Shown here: in pieces, positions 17,542 through 25,800 of the stretch
Position numbering within the stretch: the first letter of the stretch is position 1
How the letters are laid out: each line of letters begins with the position of its first letter
DNA from: Gordonia namibiensis NBRC 108229
Lineage (GTDB): Bacteria; Actinomycetota; Actinomycetes; Mycobacteriales; Mycobacteriaceae
Assembly: GCF_000298235.1 (NCBI RefSeq)
Contig: NZ_BAHE01000020.1
Location: forward strand, 115,349-179,348
DNA length: 64,000 nucleotides
Direction of reading: 5' to 3'
Notes under the pieces: model-generated
The model's input: the letters and a program-made list of their open reading frames with translations, nothing else
Databases searched by the model: none
Told to the model about the DNA's origin: nothing
Program-made: the position numbers and the translations under genes

Positions 17542-17811
17542 ATGTCCGACCCGGCCGACAAGGTCACCGCAGCCTTCGACACCGCCAAGTCCAAGATCAA
17601 CGAACTGGCCGAGAGCGGCAAGGTGCAGGAAGCACTGGGCACCGCCCGCGACAAGATCGACGAGTTCGTCGAGAGCAAGCAGGTCCAGGATGCGCTCGGC
17701 ACCGCCAAGGACAAGCTGAGCGAACTCGCCGAAAACGAGAAGGTCCAGGAGGCGGTGACCACGGCCAAGGACAAGATCACCGAGGTCGCCCAGAAGTTCG
17801 GCAACCGCTGA
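17542..17811 (+). CDS. small helical protein made of four 20-residue repeats
   Basis: 89 residues; residues 8-87 are four consecutive 20-residue units of the form V-x-x-A-x-x-T-A-K/R-x-K-I/L-x-E-(8 residues), with a nearly constant TA(K/R)xK core and E(L/F)(A/V) segment. The protein is highly charged with no membrane segment and resembles LEA-like or apolipoprotein-like amphipathic helices. GAGGAG lies before ATG 17542. A CsbD-family stress protein follows, so a stress role is likely, but there is no named family I can defend. Confidence 0.75.
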   Translation: MSDPADKVTAAFDTAKSKINELAESGKVQEALGTARDKIDEFVESKQVQDALGTAKDKLSELAENEKVQEAVTTAKDKITEVAQKFGNR

Positions 17812-17825
17812 TCTGATCGCCCTCT

Positions 17826-17846
17826 GACCTGCAATTTCTGCAGGTC
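17826..17846. terminator. stem-loop after the repeat protein gene
   Basis: Perfect 8-bp arms GACCTGCA and TGCAGGTC around loop ATTTC, 15 bp after the stop. There is no clear T run, so it may be a weak terminator or an mRNA stabiliser. Confidence 0.45.
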
Positions 17847-17982
17847 GGTGAGCGTCTGTGGCACCGTGGAAACCAGGAGTCAGCTCCTGACGACCCCCGC
17901 GTCGAGCCACTGGCGCGACGGTCGCCGAGTTCTTCCACCTCGGCCGGCACCGGGCCGCGCCGAACCTCACCGAGGAGGCTTC

Positions 17983-18192
17983 ATGGGAACCACTGACGAC
18001 GCCAAGAACAAAGCCGAAGAGCTGAAGGGCCGTGGCAAGGAAGCTGCCGGCAGCCTCACCGACGATCAGGATCTGAAGAACGAGGGCAAGGGCGACAAGG
18101 CCCAGGCCCAGGGCAAGCAGAAGATCAGCGAGGCCGCCGACGCCGTCAAGGGCAAGGTCGACGACGTCAAGGACAAGCTCACCGGCCACTGA
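17983..18192 (+). CDS. CsbD-family stress protein
   Basis: A 69-residue hydrophilic protein with the CsbD core (KNKAEELKGRGKEAAG, then KAQAQGKQKISEAADAVKGK). The family is induced by general stress and its molecular role is unknown. ATG 17983 has GAGGAGG at ideal spacing; the longer frame from 17848 has no such signal. It precedes tRNA-Ser(CGA). Confidence 0.85.
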   Translation: MGTTDDAKNKAEELKGRGKEAAGSLTDDQDLKNEGKGDKAQAQGKQKISEAADAVKGKVDDVKDKLTGH

Positions 18193-18233
18193 GGTGCCCG
18201 CTGCACCCGGTTTTATGGCTCTGACCAGCTGAT

Positions 18234-18263
18234 TTAAGACTCACAGCCCTGCTGCGGTACAGT
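18234..18263 (+). promoter_or_regulatory. promoter of tRNA-Ser(CGA)
   Basis: TTAAGA (18234-18239) and TACAGT (18258-18263), 18 bp apart, 7 bp before the tRNA. Confidence 0.45.
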
Positions 18264-18270
18264 CTTTCGC

Positions 18271-18361
18271 GGTGGCGTGTCCGAGCGGCCGAAGGTGCAG
18301 CACTCGAAATGCTGTGTGCGGTAACCCCGTACCGAGGGTTCAAATCCCTCCGCCACCGCCA
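18271..18361 (+). tRNA. tRNA-Ser (anticodon CGA)
   Basis: Class II tRNA with acceptor GGTGGCG/CGCCACC, anticodon loop CTCGAAA (CGA at 18305-18307), a long variable arm, T loop GGTTCAAATCC and encoded CCA. It reads TCG. Confidence 0.97.
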
Positions 18362-18365
18362 TGAG

Positions 18366-18404
18366 AGTCGCCCCCTACCGAATGGGTAGGGGGCGACTTT
18401 CGTC
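18366..18404 (+). terminator. intrinsic terminator after tRNA-Ser(CGA)
   Basis: 13-bp arms GTCGCCCCCTACC and complement (18367-18379, 18385-18397), 5-base loop, then TTTCGTCTT. It also separates the convergent PuuD-like gene. Confidence 0.8.
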
Positions 18405-18419
18405 TTACCGGGTCGACCG

Positions 18420-19154
18420 TCAGCCCGGGACCTGAGCTGAATCGCGGGCACATGACTTGGTGAAGCCCCGTAGCAAAGCGGCAGCGTGGTCGTCGACGTG
18501 CCAGAAGAGCTCGGGATGCCATTGGATCCCGACGACCATCCCGTCGCCGGTCTCGAATCCTTCGACGAGGCCGTCCGCGCTGTGGGCGGTTGGACGCAAG
18601 TCCGGGGCCAGGTCTCTGATGCCCTGGTGGTGCTGGCTGTTGACCTCGAGGTTTGTCTCCCCGGTCCACCGCGCGACCGCGCTGGTCTCATCGAGAGACA
18701 CGCGATGCGCCGGACGGACCACCGAGTCCTCGCCGAGACGATGACGGACCGGCGTGGGGCGATCGCGAGCGAGGTCCTGCCAGAGCGTCCCTCCCATGGA
18801 GGCGTTGACGAGGTGGAATCCGCGGCAGATGGCGAGTACCGGCAGATCAGTTGCTCTGGCGCTCTGCACCGCCGCGATCTCGTTGAGATCGCGTGTCACA
18901 TTGACACCCCACAGGGTGGGGTCGTCGCCGACGCCGCCGTAGATCGTCGGGTTGATGTCCCCGCCTCCCGAGATGATCAATCCGTCCACGTTGCGCATGA
19001 CCGTATCCAGGTCGTCGTGGATGTGGCTGCTGGTGTCGAGGGCCAACGCCGTTGCCCCAGAGGCGTTGATGCCCTCGAACATCCGGCGCCAGTGAATAAG
19101 GATGGGCAGTTCGGCGATGCTGTAGGTCACCGCGATGACCGGGCGCTTCGACAT
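18420..19154 (-). CDS. PuuD-like gamma-glutamyl-gamma-aminobutyrate hydrolase (class I amidotransferase fold)
   Basis: A 244-residue Peptidase_C26 protein that cleaves gamma-glutamyl amides to glutamate and amine or acid. It has the oxyanion region SGGGDINP, the nucleophile in AICRGFHLVN (Cys110), VNSQHHQ, and the His-Glu pair in QWHPE (H213, E215), so the triad is complete. ATG 19154 is preceded by AGAGAG. It is the last gene of a minus-strand set after a permease and an SDR. With two glutamine-synthetase-like ligases in the same block, it most likely removes the glutamyl group at the end of a gamma-glutamylated route. Confidence 0.88.
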   Translation of the reverse strand: MSKRPVIAVTYSIAELPILIHWRRMFEGINASGATALALDTSSHIHDDLDTVMRNVDGLIISGGGDINPTIYGGVGDDPTLWGVNVTRDLNEIAAVQSARATDLPVLAICRGFHLVNASMGGTLWQDLARDRPTPVRHRLGEDSVVRPAHRVSLDETSAVARWTGETNLEVNSQHHQGIRDLAPDLRPTAHSADGLVEGFETGDGMVVGIQWHPELFWHVDDHAAALLRGFTKSCARDSAQVPG

Positions 19155-19187
19155 GTCCCGTTTGCTCTCTTTCAACGAAGTTTGTGT

Positions 19188-19958
19188 TCAGAAGGCGTCG
19201 GCGTGCTCGGGAAGTGTTTGACCGCCGTCGACGACGAGGGTCTGACCGGTCACGAAGGCGGCCTCGTCGCTGCCGAAGTACATTACCGCCGCACCGATGT
19301 CGGTCGGCGTCCCGAGGCGTCGAGCCGGGATGGCCTCGACCATGCGCTCGATCGCCGACTCGCCCAGTCCATCGAGTCCTTCGGTGCGGACACTGCCCGG
19401 CAGGACGGCATTCACGGTCACGCCGGCGGGGGCCAGTTCCAAAGCGGCAGAACGCATGAAGCCCAGCTGGGCCGATTTGCTGGCGCTGTAGTGGCTGAGT
19501 CCCGAATAGCCGGTGAGCGGTCCGGTGATCGACGAGGTGATCACCACCCGACCGTTCGCTGACTCGGCGAGGGCCGCGGTACAGGCCTGGGTGGTGTAGA
19601 TCGAACCAAAGGTGTTGACGGAGAACATCTGCTGGAGATCGTCGGCGGTGAGCTCATCGAGTTGTGCTTCCGGATAGATACCGGCGTTGGCACACACGAT
19701 GTCGAGTCCACCGAGCAGGGAGACAGCCCGATTGGCCATGGATCGGCAGGAGGCTGGGTCCGCGACGTCGACCTCGATTGTGAAACAGCTCGGGCCGTAG
19801 CGCTCTTCGAGACGACGCCGGGTCGTCTCGAGTGCGGCCTGCTGACGACCGGCGATGGCGACACGGGCGCCGGCCTCGAGGAAGGTCGCGGCTATGCCTG
19901 CGCCGATCCCCCGGCTGCCTCCGGTGACGAGTACTTTCTTGGTGGACCAGTCGGTCAT
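19188..19958 (-). CDS. short-chain dehydrogenase/reductase
   Basis: A 256-residue classical SDR with NAD(P) motif TGGSRGIG (about 12-19), NAG, catalytic Ser in ITSSITG, YSASK and the closing TGQTLVVDGG. ATG 19958 has AAGGAG nine bases before it. It lies 33 bp before the PuuD-like gene. It is one of four SDRs in the cluster and probably oxidises an alcohol or amino-alcohol intermediate. Confidence 0.88.
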   Translation of the reverse strand: MTDWSTKKVLVTGGSRGIGAGIAATFLEAGARVAIAGRQQAALETTRRRLEERYGPSCFTIEVDVADPASCRSMANRAVSLLGGLDIVCANAGIYPEAQLDELTADDLQQMFSVNTFGSIYTTQACTAALAESANGRVVITSSITGPLTGYSGLSHYSASKSAQLGFMRSAALELAPAGVTVNAVLPGSVRTEGLDGLGESAIERMVEAIPARRLGTPTDIGAAVMYFGSDEAAFVTGQTLVVDGGQTLPEHADAF

Positions 19959-19992
19959 GAACGCAGAACTCCTTCGTGAATGCGTCGTGAAA

Positions 19993-20039
19993 GACACCAG
20001 CTCCGGGGCGCGAGCACTCGCAGTCCCAGAGCTGGTGTC
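19993..20039 (-). terminator. stem-loop between permease and SDR
   Basis: Perfect 11-bp arms GACACCAGCTC (19993-20003) and GAGCTGGTGTC (20029-20039) enclose 25 bases. It lies 24 bp after the permease stop. It could be a partial terminator or processing site that lowers expression of the two downstream genes. Confidence 0.45.
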
Positions 20040-20062
20040 GTAGAGAGAAGATCAGTTCGCTG

Positions 20063-21652
20063 TCACGGCTTGCTGATCGTGCCCGAGCGGTGGTCGGGCT
20101 CCGGATCGTCGTCGAGCACATGGCTGTCGACTGCGGGCAGGTCGTCGAAGACGGTGCTGCCGATTCGCGAATAAACGTCCGGGTGGGACTTCCGGAGATA
20201 CAGGGCGGTCACCAGCGACCCGACGAAGAGGATGACGAGGATGAACGGGATCGCCTTGAACAGCAGCGTCTCCGACGCGGCGCCTGCTGCGGCCCGCATG
20301 TTGGTGCCCATCAGATAGATGACGAAGAGCATGCCGAGGGCACCGATGATCGGGCAGACCAGCGTCCGTAACCAATGTTTGGTCTCGGGGTGCTCGCCGC
20401 GGACGTGGAAGTAGACGATCGTGGAGATCGAGCACATCACCTGAACAATCAGCAGTGCCAGGGTCGCCATGATCCCGATCAGTACGAACATCACTCCGTA
20501 GGGATCGGAACCGGAGATCGCACAGACGAGGAGGAGGATTCCGGCGAACACGCTCTGGGTGAGCGAGGCGATCCACGGGGAATTGTGCGTCGGGTGCACG
20601 GCGCCGAGCTTGTGCGGCAAGATCCGGTCCCGCCCGAAGGCGAACAGGTAGCGGGCAGCGGAGTTGTGGATGGCCAGCGCACAGGCGAACGAACCGCCGA
20701 TTGCCAGCCATTGGTATGCGTGCACGCTCCACGCACCGAGGTACTGCTCGCTCGGAGCATAGATCAAGGAGAACGGTTCATCGCCGGCCGAGAGTTCGAC
20801 TGCCTTCTGGCCACCGTTGCCCGCGACGACGCCCCACGAGATGAACGTGTAGAACACTCCGATGCCGATCACGGCGATCAGTGTGGCGCGCGGGACGATC
20901 CGCTTGGGGTCCTTGGACTCCTCGCCGTAGATGGCGGTGGACTCGAATCCGACCCAGGACCAGAACGCCATCAGTAAGCCGAGGCCGACGACGCCACCGG
21001 GAACACCGTTGGTGCTGAGGGCTGTCGCAGGGTTCAGGGAGGTCAGCGACAATCCGTCGGGTGCGTTCATCAGCGATGCCACCGCCGTAGCCGTGAGCAG
21101 CGCGATCTCCAGGATGAGGACTAGGCCCAAGACCTTGGCGGCCAGGGAGATGTCCTTGTGCGAGAGCACCGCGATGACGACCAGGCAGGCAGCACCGTAG
21201 ACGAGCCACGGCAGGTCGATGCCGAACTGAGACTCCACGGCCTGCTTCGCGAAGGCGGAGAAGATGCCGATCAGCGCCGCCTCCATGGTCATGTAGGTGA
21301 ACATCGACAGCACCCCGGCAGGGAGACCGGCGATGCGGGTCCATCCTCGGGACACAAATGTGTAGAAGGCGCCCGCTGCGGTGATGTGTCGCGCCAGCGC
21401 GATGAAGCCGACGCTGAAGATGGTCAGCACGACCGTGGCGATGATGAAGCCCGCCGGCGCGCCGATCCCGTTACCGAAACCGACCGCGACCGGAAGGTTG
21501 CCAGTCATCGCGGTGACCGGCGCGGAGAACGCGACGACCATGAAAACGACACCGGCGAGGCCGAGAGCGCCCTTCTTCAGTTGCGGCGGGGTGGAAGTGG
21601 ACGCAGATACGCCTGCTGGTGCAGGTCCGGTTCGGGCTGAATCGAGAGCCAT
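20063..21652 (-). CDS. APC-superfamily amino acid / amine permease
   Basis: A 529-residue importer with about 12 hydrophobic helices. The start of the transport core (LKKGALGLAGVVFMVVAFSAP, interrupted here after 19 residues by position 45) and the unwound helix-1 region APVTAMTGN match APC-family permeases. FWSWVGFESTAIYGEESKDP is the conserved helix-6 and loop segment. The N- and C-terminal tails are hydrophilic. ATG 21652 is used. It is divergent from glutaminase across 246 bp that holds the cluster motif. It likely imports the substrate of the pathway encoded to the right. Confidence 0.87.
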   Translation of the reverse strand: MALDSARTGPAPAGVSASTSTPPQLKKGALGLAGVVFMVVAFSAPVTAMTGNLPVAVGFGNGIGAPAGFIIATVVLTIFSVGFIALARHITAAGAFYTFVSRGWTRIAGLPAGVLSMFTYMTMEAALIGIFSAFAKQAVESQFGIDLPWLVYGAACLVVIAVLSHKDISLAAKVLGLVLILEIALLTATAVASLMNAPDGLSLTSLNPATALSTNGVPGGVVGLGLLMAFWSWVGFESTAIYGEESKDPKRIVPRATLIAVIGIGVFYTFISWGVVAGNGGQKAVELSAGDEPFSLIYAPSEQYLGAWSVHAYQWLAIGGSFACALAIHNSAARYLFAFGRDRILPHKLGAVHPTHNSPWIASLTQSVFAGILLLVCAISGSDPYGVMFVLIGIMATLALLIVQVMCSISTIVYFHVRGEHPETKHWLRTLVCPIIGALGMLFVIYLMGTNMRAAAGAASETLLFKAIPFILVILFVGSLVTALYLRKSHPDVYSRIGSTVFDDLPAVDSHVLDDDPEPDHRSGTISKP

Positions 21653-21693
21653 CGCTCACCTTTCGAGATGCCGGGGTTGTGGGGGCCAACCGC

Positions 21694-21826
21694 AAGGCCT
21701 AAAGGACTAAAAGCAGGACCAGTAGACCACAGGAGAAGAGACTTGGACCACAGTTTCTGTGCCAATGTGTGTTGGCCAACTGGGACACGCCGGCAAATGT
21801 CGAGGTTAGAAAGGTCTATTGACTAG
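21694..21826. promoter_or_regulatory. permease/glutaminase control region with cluster motif
   Basis: AAGGCCTAAAG (21694-21704) is shared exactly with the BVMO promoter region (32021-32031). Further right, GAAAGGTCTATTGACTAG (21809-21826) is the complement of a TCAATAGACCTTT element like that at 23717-23734. This AT-rich interval in GC-rich DNA is the likely binding region of the GntR regulator at 22839. Confidence 0.5.
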
Positions 21827-21898
21827 AGCTTTAAAGCAAACGTAACATCGTGCGCATTCTGAAGGTCCGGTCAGCAATGCCTCCGGAGGGGATTCGCC

Positions 21899-22837
21899 TT
21901 GGTTTCAGATCTCCTGATCAAACCCGCTCACGATGACGGCCTTCTGGCTGAATGGCTGGATGAGTCCATGGAAGCCGGGGCTTGCGCGGCCGAACGCGGT
22001 CGGGTGTCGACCCAGATACCGGCTTTGTCCGAAGTTGCGTCGACCCACTTCGGTATGGCGGTCGCCACGACGGACGGGCAGCTTGTGCATGCCGGAGACA
22101 GCGCCCGGCCGTTCTCGATCCAGAGTCTTTCGAAGCTCTTTGCGCTTTGTGCGCTGCTGGAGCACGATCCACGTGCCTGGACGCACGTCGGTTGGAACCC
22201 GACCAACGCGCAGTTCAACTCGGTCGCAGAGCTCGAGCGAAGCGGGGGGCGTCCGGCCAATCCGTTCGTCAATGCGGGGGCTCTGGTTGTCACCGACCTG
22301 TTGCTGGAGCGCTCGGGGGACGCGGTCGCGGCAACCCTGGACATCGTGCGAAGGGGGGCTTTCGGCCGCCCTGTAGTGGTGGATCAGGACGTCGCGATGG
22401 CAGAGATGATCACAGATCACCGGAACTCGGCCCTGGCGCATGTGCTCGCCGAGCATGGACGACTGAAGTGCGAGATCGAGCGGCTTCTGGCCCAGTACTG
22501 CCAGCAATGTGCGATCGCCGCCGATGTGCAGACCGTTGCTGCGGCGTCCCTGTTCCTCGCCGATCGTGCGACCACGTCGACGGATTTGGCGCCGGCCACC
22601 GTTCGTCGGATAAACGCTGTGCTGCTCACGTCCGGGATGTACGGGGCAGCAGGCGATATCGCATACCGCATCGGGCTGCCCGCCAAGAGTGGCATCGGCG
22701 GCGGAGTCGTCGCGGTGATGCCCGGACGTGGAACCGTCTGCGTGTGGAGTCCACCGCTCGACTCGGACGGCAACTCGGCAGGCGGCGTCGCGGCAATCGA
22801 ACGATTCGCCGAACTCGCCGGGTGGTCCGTCTTCTGA
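21899..22837 (+). CDS. glsA: glutaminase
   Basis: A 312-residue serine-dependent glutaminase (beta-lactamase-like fold) that makes glutamate and ammonia from glutamine. The catalytic Ser-Lys pair is in FSIQSLSK (S76, K79); NPFVNAGA and GMYGAAG match the family. The start is TTG 21899 with GGAGGGG upstream. Genomic context is unusual: it lies divergent from a permease and beside glutamylation genes, so it may supply glutamate, or act on gamma-glutamyl compounds. Confidence 0.87.
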   Translation: MVSDLLIKPAHDDGLLAEWLDESMEAGACAAERGRVSTQIPALSEVASTHFGMAVATTDGQLVHAGDSARPFSIQSLSKLFALCALLEHDPRAWTHVGWNPTNAQFNSVAELERSGGRPANPFVNAGALVVTDLLLERSGDAVAATLDIVRRGAFGRPVVVDQDVAMAEMITDHRNSALAHVLAEHGRLKCEIERLLAQYCQQCAIAADVQTVAAASLFLADRATTSTDLAPATVRRINAVLLTSGMYGAAGDIAYRIGLPAKSGIGGGVVAVMPGRGTVCVWSPPLDSDGNSAGGVAAIERFAELAGWSVF

Positions 22838-22838
22838 G

Positions 22839-23573
22839 TCAGCGGCGCAGGTACGACTCCACCGTCGACCGGGTGGTGGTGATGTGTTCCTTCATCTTGT
22901 CACCAGCGGCATCGACATCCCGTTTGTCGATCGCCTCGACGATCACCTCGTGGAAGTCGTTGGCATTCGCCTCTAATCGCCCGAAAACGGCGCCCACGGG
23001 GAGCCACATCTTGCGGCGCGCATCGGCTACCGCATCGATCAACAGGTCGTTCTGGCTCGCGCGGGCGATCGTCAGATGGAAGGTGTTGTCCAGCGTCTGG
23101 AATTCGAAGACGTTGTGGGCCGTCTGATCCGCCATCGCGATCTCGAGTGCCTCGTCCATGGCGGAGAGCAGGCGCCGGAGTTCGCTGACGTCCGCGGCGC
23201 GACGTCGCTCGGCTGCGAGACGAGTGGCGGCCACCTCCACGGCGCTTCGATACTCGAAGGCATCACGAATCGCCTTCTTGTTCTTACGCATCTCGCGGCG
23301 GGTCTCGGTGGAGTCGTACTTCGGTGCCTGGACGGTGAATCCGCCTCCGCGACCGCGCCGGACCTCGATGAGGCCTTCCCGCTCGAGAACGTACAGGGCC
23401 GAGCGGACCGTCGTCCGCGACACCTGGAGCAGCTCGGTCAGTTCACGTTCGGTTGGCAGTCGGTCGCCCGGGCGGAATTGTCCCAGCTCGAGGGACCGCC
23501 TGATCTGATCGAGTACGAGTTCGTGTGCAGGAATCTGGCGGACTGGAACCAAGGATGCCTTGTCGGCGGTCAT
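22839..23573 (-). CDS. GntR-family regulator, FCD (FadR-type) subfamily
   Basis: A 244-residue regulator: winged helix at residues about 10-75 (DRLPTERELTELLQVSRTTVRSAL) and a helical FCD ligand domain (residues about 90-240) with the metal-binding positions in VFEFQTLDNTFH and the C-terminal EHITTTR. ATG 23573 has GGGAG before it. It sits between the glutaminase (one base away, convergent) and the divergent catabolic operon, so it is the probable local repressor, released by a carboxylated intermediate. Confidence 0.88.
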   Translation of the reverse strand: MTADKASLVPVRQIPAHELVLDQIRRSLELGQFRPGDRLPTERELTELLQVSRTTVRSALYVLEREGLIEVRRGRGGGFTVQAPKYDSTETRREMRKNKKAIRDAFEYRSAVEVAATRLAAERRRAADVSELRRLLSAMDEALEIAMADQTAHNVFEFQTLDNTFHLTIARASQNDLLIDAVADARRKMWLPVGAVFGRLEANANDFHEVIVEAIDKRDVDAAGDKMKEHITTTRSTVESYLRR

Positions 23574-23631
23574 CTGCCACTCCCTTCGATTTGTCCCAGC
23601 GTAGCGCAATCACGGTGCCCGAAGCGTGGAT

Positions 23632-23740
23632 TGTTAGACCTTTAGACCTCAAAGTCTCATCGCCCAGTTCGCGGGGCCGCCACGACATTCCGCAACCTGC
23701 TAATAGGTCTGAAAACTTGACCAATAGGCCTTTTGTGGTG
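23632..23740. promoter_or_regulatory. GntR/catabolic-operon divergent control region
   Basis: It contains TTAGACCTTTAGACCT (about 23639-23654) and TTGACCAATAGGCCTTTT (23717-23734), the latter including TAGGCCTT, the complement of the AAGGCCTA core found at 21694 and 32021. The TTGACC could also be part of a -35. It lies between the regulator (start 23573) and the operon (start 23792). Confidence 0.5.
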
Positions 23741-23791
23741 ACACTGATCTCATCCGAACGGAAAAGTAACCCGGAGCAGAAGGAGCCCTTC

Positions 23792-24520
23792 GTGGGGAAC
23801 AAAGTCATAGTGACCGGCGGTGCCGGGGTCATCGGCCAGGCCATCTGCCATCGGCTGCGGGAGTCGGGGTACACCCCGGTCGCGGCGGATCTCAAGCCGG
23901 CCATCGATGCGCTCGATCCGAGCGCGGTCGAGGACGCAATGCTGACCGTGGAGATGGATGTCACCGAGCGTGACAGCGTGGACCGCGCCGTCGAGTCCGT
24001 ACTCGATGAGGGCGAGACCTTGGCGGGACTCGTCAATTGCGCAGGTGTGCTGCGGGATTCGTTCCTCGGTGAGATCGACGAGGCGAAGCTGGAACTGATG
24101 TTCCAGGTGAACATCGCCGGCATGGCCCGCGTGACCGACGCGGTGGCACCGAGGCTGACCGAGGGGACCGCCATCGTCAACGTCGGTAGCCTCACCGGAC
24201 ACTTCGGACGTTTCCGTGGCGCTTCGGTGTACGGCGCGACGAAGGCTGGTATCGCCGCCTACACACGCTACGTGGCCGAGGAACTGGCCGAACGCGGCAT
24301 CCGGGTGAACAATGTCGCGCCCGGTGTCATCCGTGCGCCCATGAGCGAGTCGATGGCCCGGGTCTCGGGAGGCGAGGAGAAGAGCGCCGCTCACGCCATG
24401 CTGAAGCGCATCGGTGAGCCGGAAGAAGTTGCGGAAGCCGTCGAGTTCCTGCTGTCTCCTCGGGCTTCGTTCATCACCGCGCAGACCCTGCTCGTCGACG
24501 GCGGTGTGGTCGCATGGTGA
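23792..24520 (+). CDS. short-chain dehydrogenase/reductase, first gene of the catabolic operon
   Basis: A 242-residue SDR with VTGGAGVIG, VNCAGVL, catalytic Ser in NVGSLTG, YGATKAG, and C-terminal TAQTLLVDGGVVAW. GTG 23792 has AAGGAG at proper spacing; the frame upstream is antisense to the regulator. It overlaps the DUF1116 gene by 7 bp. The glycine motif is GxxGxIG-like rather than the usual TGxxxGIG, a minor variant. Confidence 0.87.
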   Translation: MGNKVIVTGGAGVIGQAICHRLRESGYTPVAADLKPAIDALDPSAVEDAMLTVEMDVTERDSVDRAVESVLDEGETLAGLVNCAGVLRDSFLGEIDEAKLELMFQVNIAGMARVTDAVAPRLTEGTAIVNVGSLTGHFGRFRGASVYGATKAGIAAYTRYVAEELAERGIRVNNVAPGVIRAPMSESMARVSGGEEKSAAHAMLKRIGEPEEVAEAVEFLLSPRASFITAQTLLVDGGVVAW

Positions 24521-25800
24521 GTGCCGAGGCCACGGGCGGTGTTGCCGTTGCGCCGGGGTTGTCGATCGAGTCGGCGAACGCCGAAGCATTCGCGCGGTTG
24601 GATGCCGCGGACCCGTGGGTCGTCGACGTCGCGCCCGCGGGTGAGGTGCTGCCCGGTTACAAGAAGAACCTCGTCCTCACCTCCGGTGCCCCGATGGATT
24701 GGGAGGATTACACCGGCGGCCAGCGCGAGGCCTTGATCGGCGGCGCGCTGTTCGAAGGGCTGGCAACCACCCGGGAAGAGGCGATCAAGGGCTTCGCCGA
24801 CGGCCGTATCGAGATCGGTGCGTGCCACGACTATGCCGCTGTCGGGTCCTTGGCCGGGATCTACACGGCCTCGATGCCGGTGTTCGTCGTCGAGAACCGC
24901 GCTCACGGCAACGTCGGCTTCTGCAACTTCTACGAAGGCAAGGAGCCGCGGCGCCTCAACTACGGCTGCTACGACGAGGGTGTTCACGAGCGCCTGTTGC
25001 ACGTGAACTCAGTCTTGGCCCCGGTCGTGGGGGAAGCGATCCGTCGCAGTGGCGGGGTCGCTCTGAAGCCGCTCACTGCGCGGGCTCTCCGGATGGGGGA
25101 CGAAGTGCACAGCCGTAATGCGGCAGCGTCGATCCTGTTCAGCCGGGAGATCTTGCCGGCGGTTCTGGAGATGGTGCGTGACGATTTTCCGGGTGTCCAG
25201 GAGACGATGCTGCACCTCGCGGAAAATGATTACTTCTTCCTCCGGTTGTCGATGGCCGCGGCGAAGGCATCCGCCGACGCCATGGTCGTAGAGGGCTCGA
25301 CCCTCGTGTCCGCGATGGCCTTCAGTTGTCGCGGCTTCGCCATCAAGATCGCCGGTCTCGGCGACCAGTGGTTCGAGGGCCCGCCGCCCGTGCACGAGGG
25401 CAAGTTGTTCAAGGGTCACACCGAGGACGAGATCGCCTGGATGGGTGGTGAGAGCCCGATCACAGAGACCATCGGATTGGGAGGCTTCGCACAGGCCTGC
25501 GCGCTGTCGCTGCAGGACTATCAGGGAGGATCTCCCGACGTGATGATCGAACGCAATCGGGAGATGTACTCCATTGCCCACGGCGAGAACGGCACCTACC
25601 GAATTCCGCTGTTCTCGTTCCGCGGTACTCCCACCGGTGTCGACGCTCGCCTGGTGCTGGAGAAAGGCATCCTGCCGGTGATGGACGTCGGTCTGGCCGG
25701 TCGCGACGGTGGCCAGATCGGTGCCGGCGTGATCCGAGCACCGCGTGAGTGCTTCGAGCAGGCCATGACTGCCTTCGAAGCGAGGTACGGAACGCGATGA
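24514..25800 (+). CDS. DUF1116 protein (AllG/YlbE family)
   Basis: 428 residues matching the DUF1116 family throughout: WVVDVAPA, LFEGLA, IEIGACHDYAAVGSLAG, TASMPVFVVEN, MGDEVHSRN, then ITETIGLGG and QIGAGVIRAP. In E. coli the relative YlbE/AllG works with FdrA/AllF and AllH in oxamate carbamoyl transfer in allantoin breakdown. No FdrA or AllH gene is present here, and the neighbours are SDRs and glutamine-synthetase-like ligases, so this copy probably does something else, perhaps group transfer to or from a nitrogen. It overlaps both neighbours. Confidence 0.85.
   Translation: MVSAEATGGVAVAPGLSIESANAEAFARLDAADPWVVDVAPAGEVLPGYKKNLVLTSGAPMDWEDYTGGQREALIGGALFEGLATTREEAIKGFADGRIEIGACHDYAAVGSLAGIYTASMPVFVVENRAHGNVGFCNFYEGKEPRRLNYGCYDEGVHERLLHVNSVLAPVVGEAIRRSGGVALKPLTARALRMGDEVHSRNAAASILFSREILPAVLEMVRDDFPGVQETMLHLAENDYFFLRLSMAAAKASADAMVVEGSTLVSAMAFSCRGFAIKIAGLGDQWFEGPPPVHEGKLFKGHTEDEIAWMGGESPITETIGLGGFAQACALSLQDYQGGSPDVMIERNREMYSIAHGENGTYRIPLFSFRGTPTGVDARLVLEKGILPVMDVGLAGRDGGQIGAGVIRAPRECFEQAMTAFEARYGTR

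Noticed and set aside
18420..19154. Classification as a classic glutamine amidotransferase partner of a synthase
   Set aside because: No synthase subunit nearby and the SQHHQ/QWHPE layout is that of PuuD-like hydrolases.
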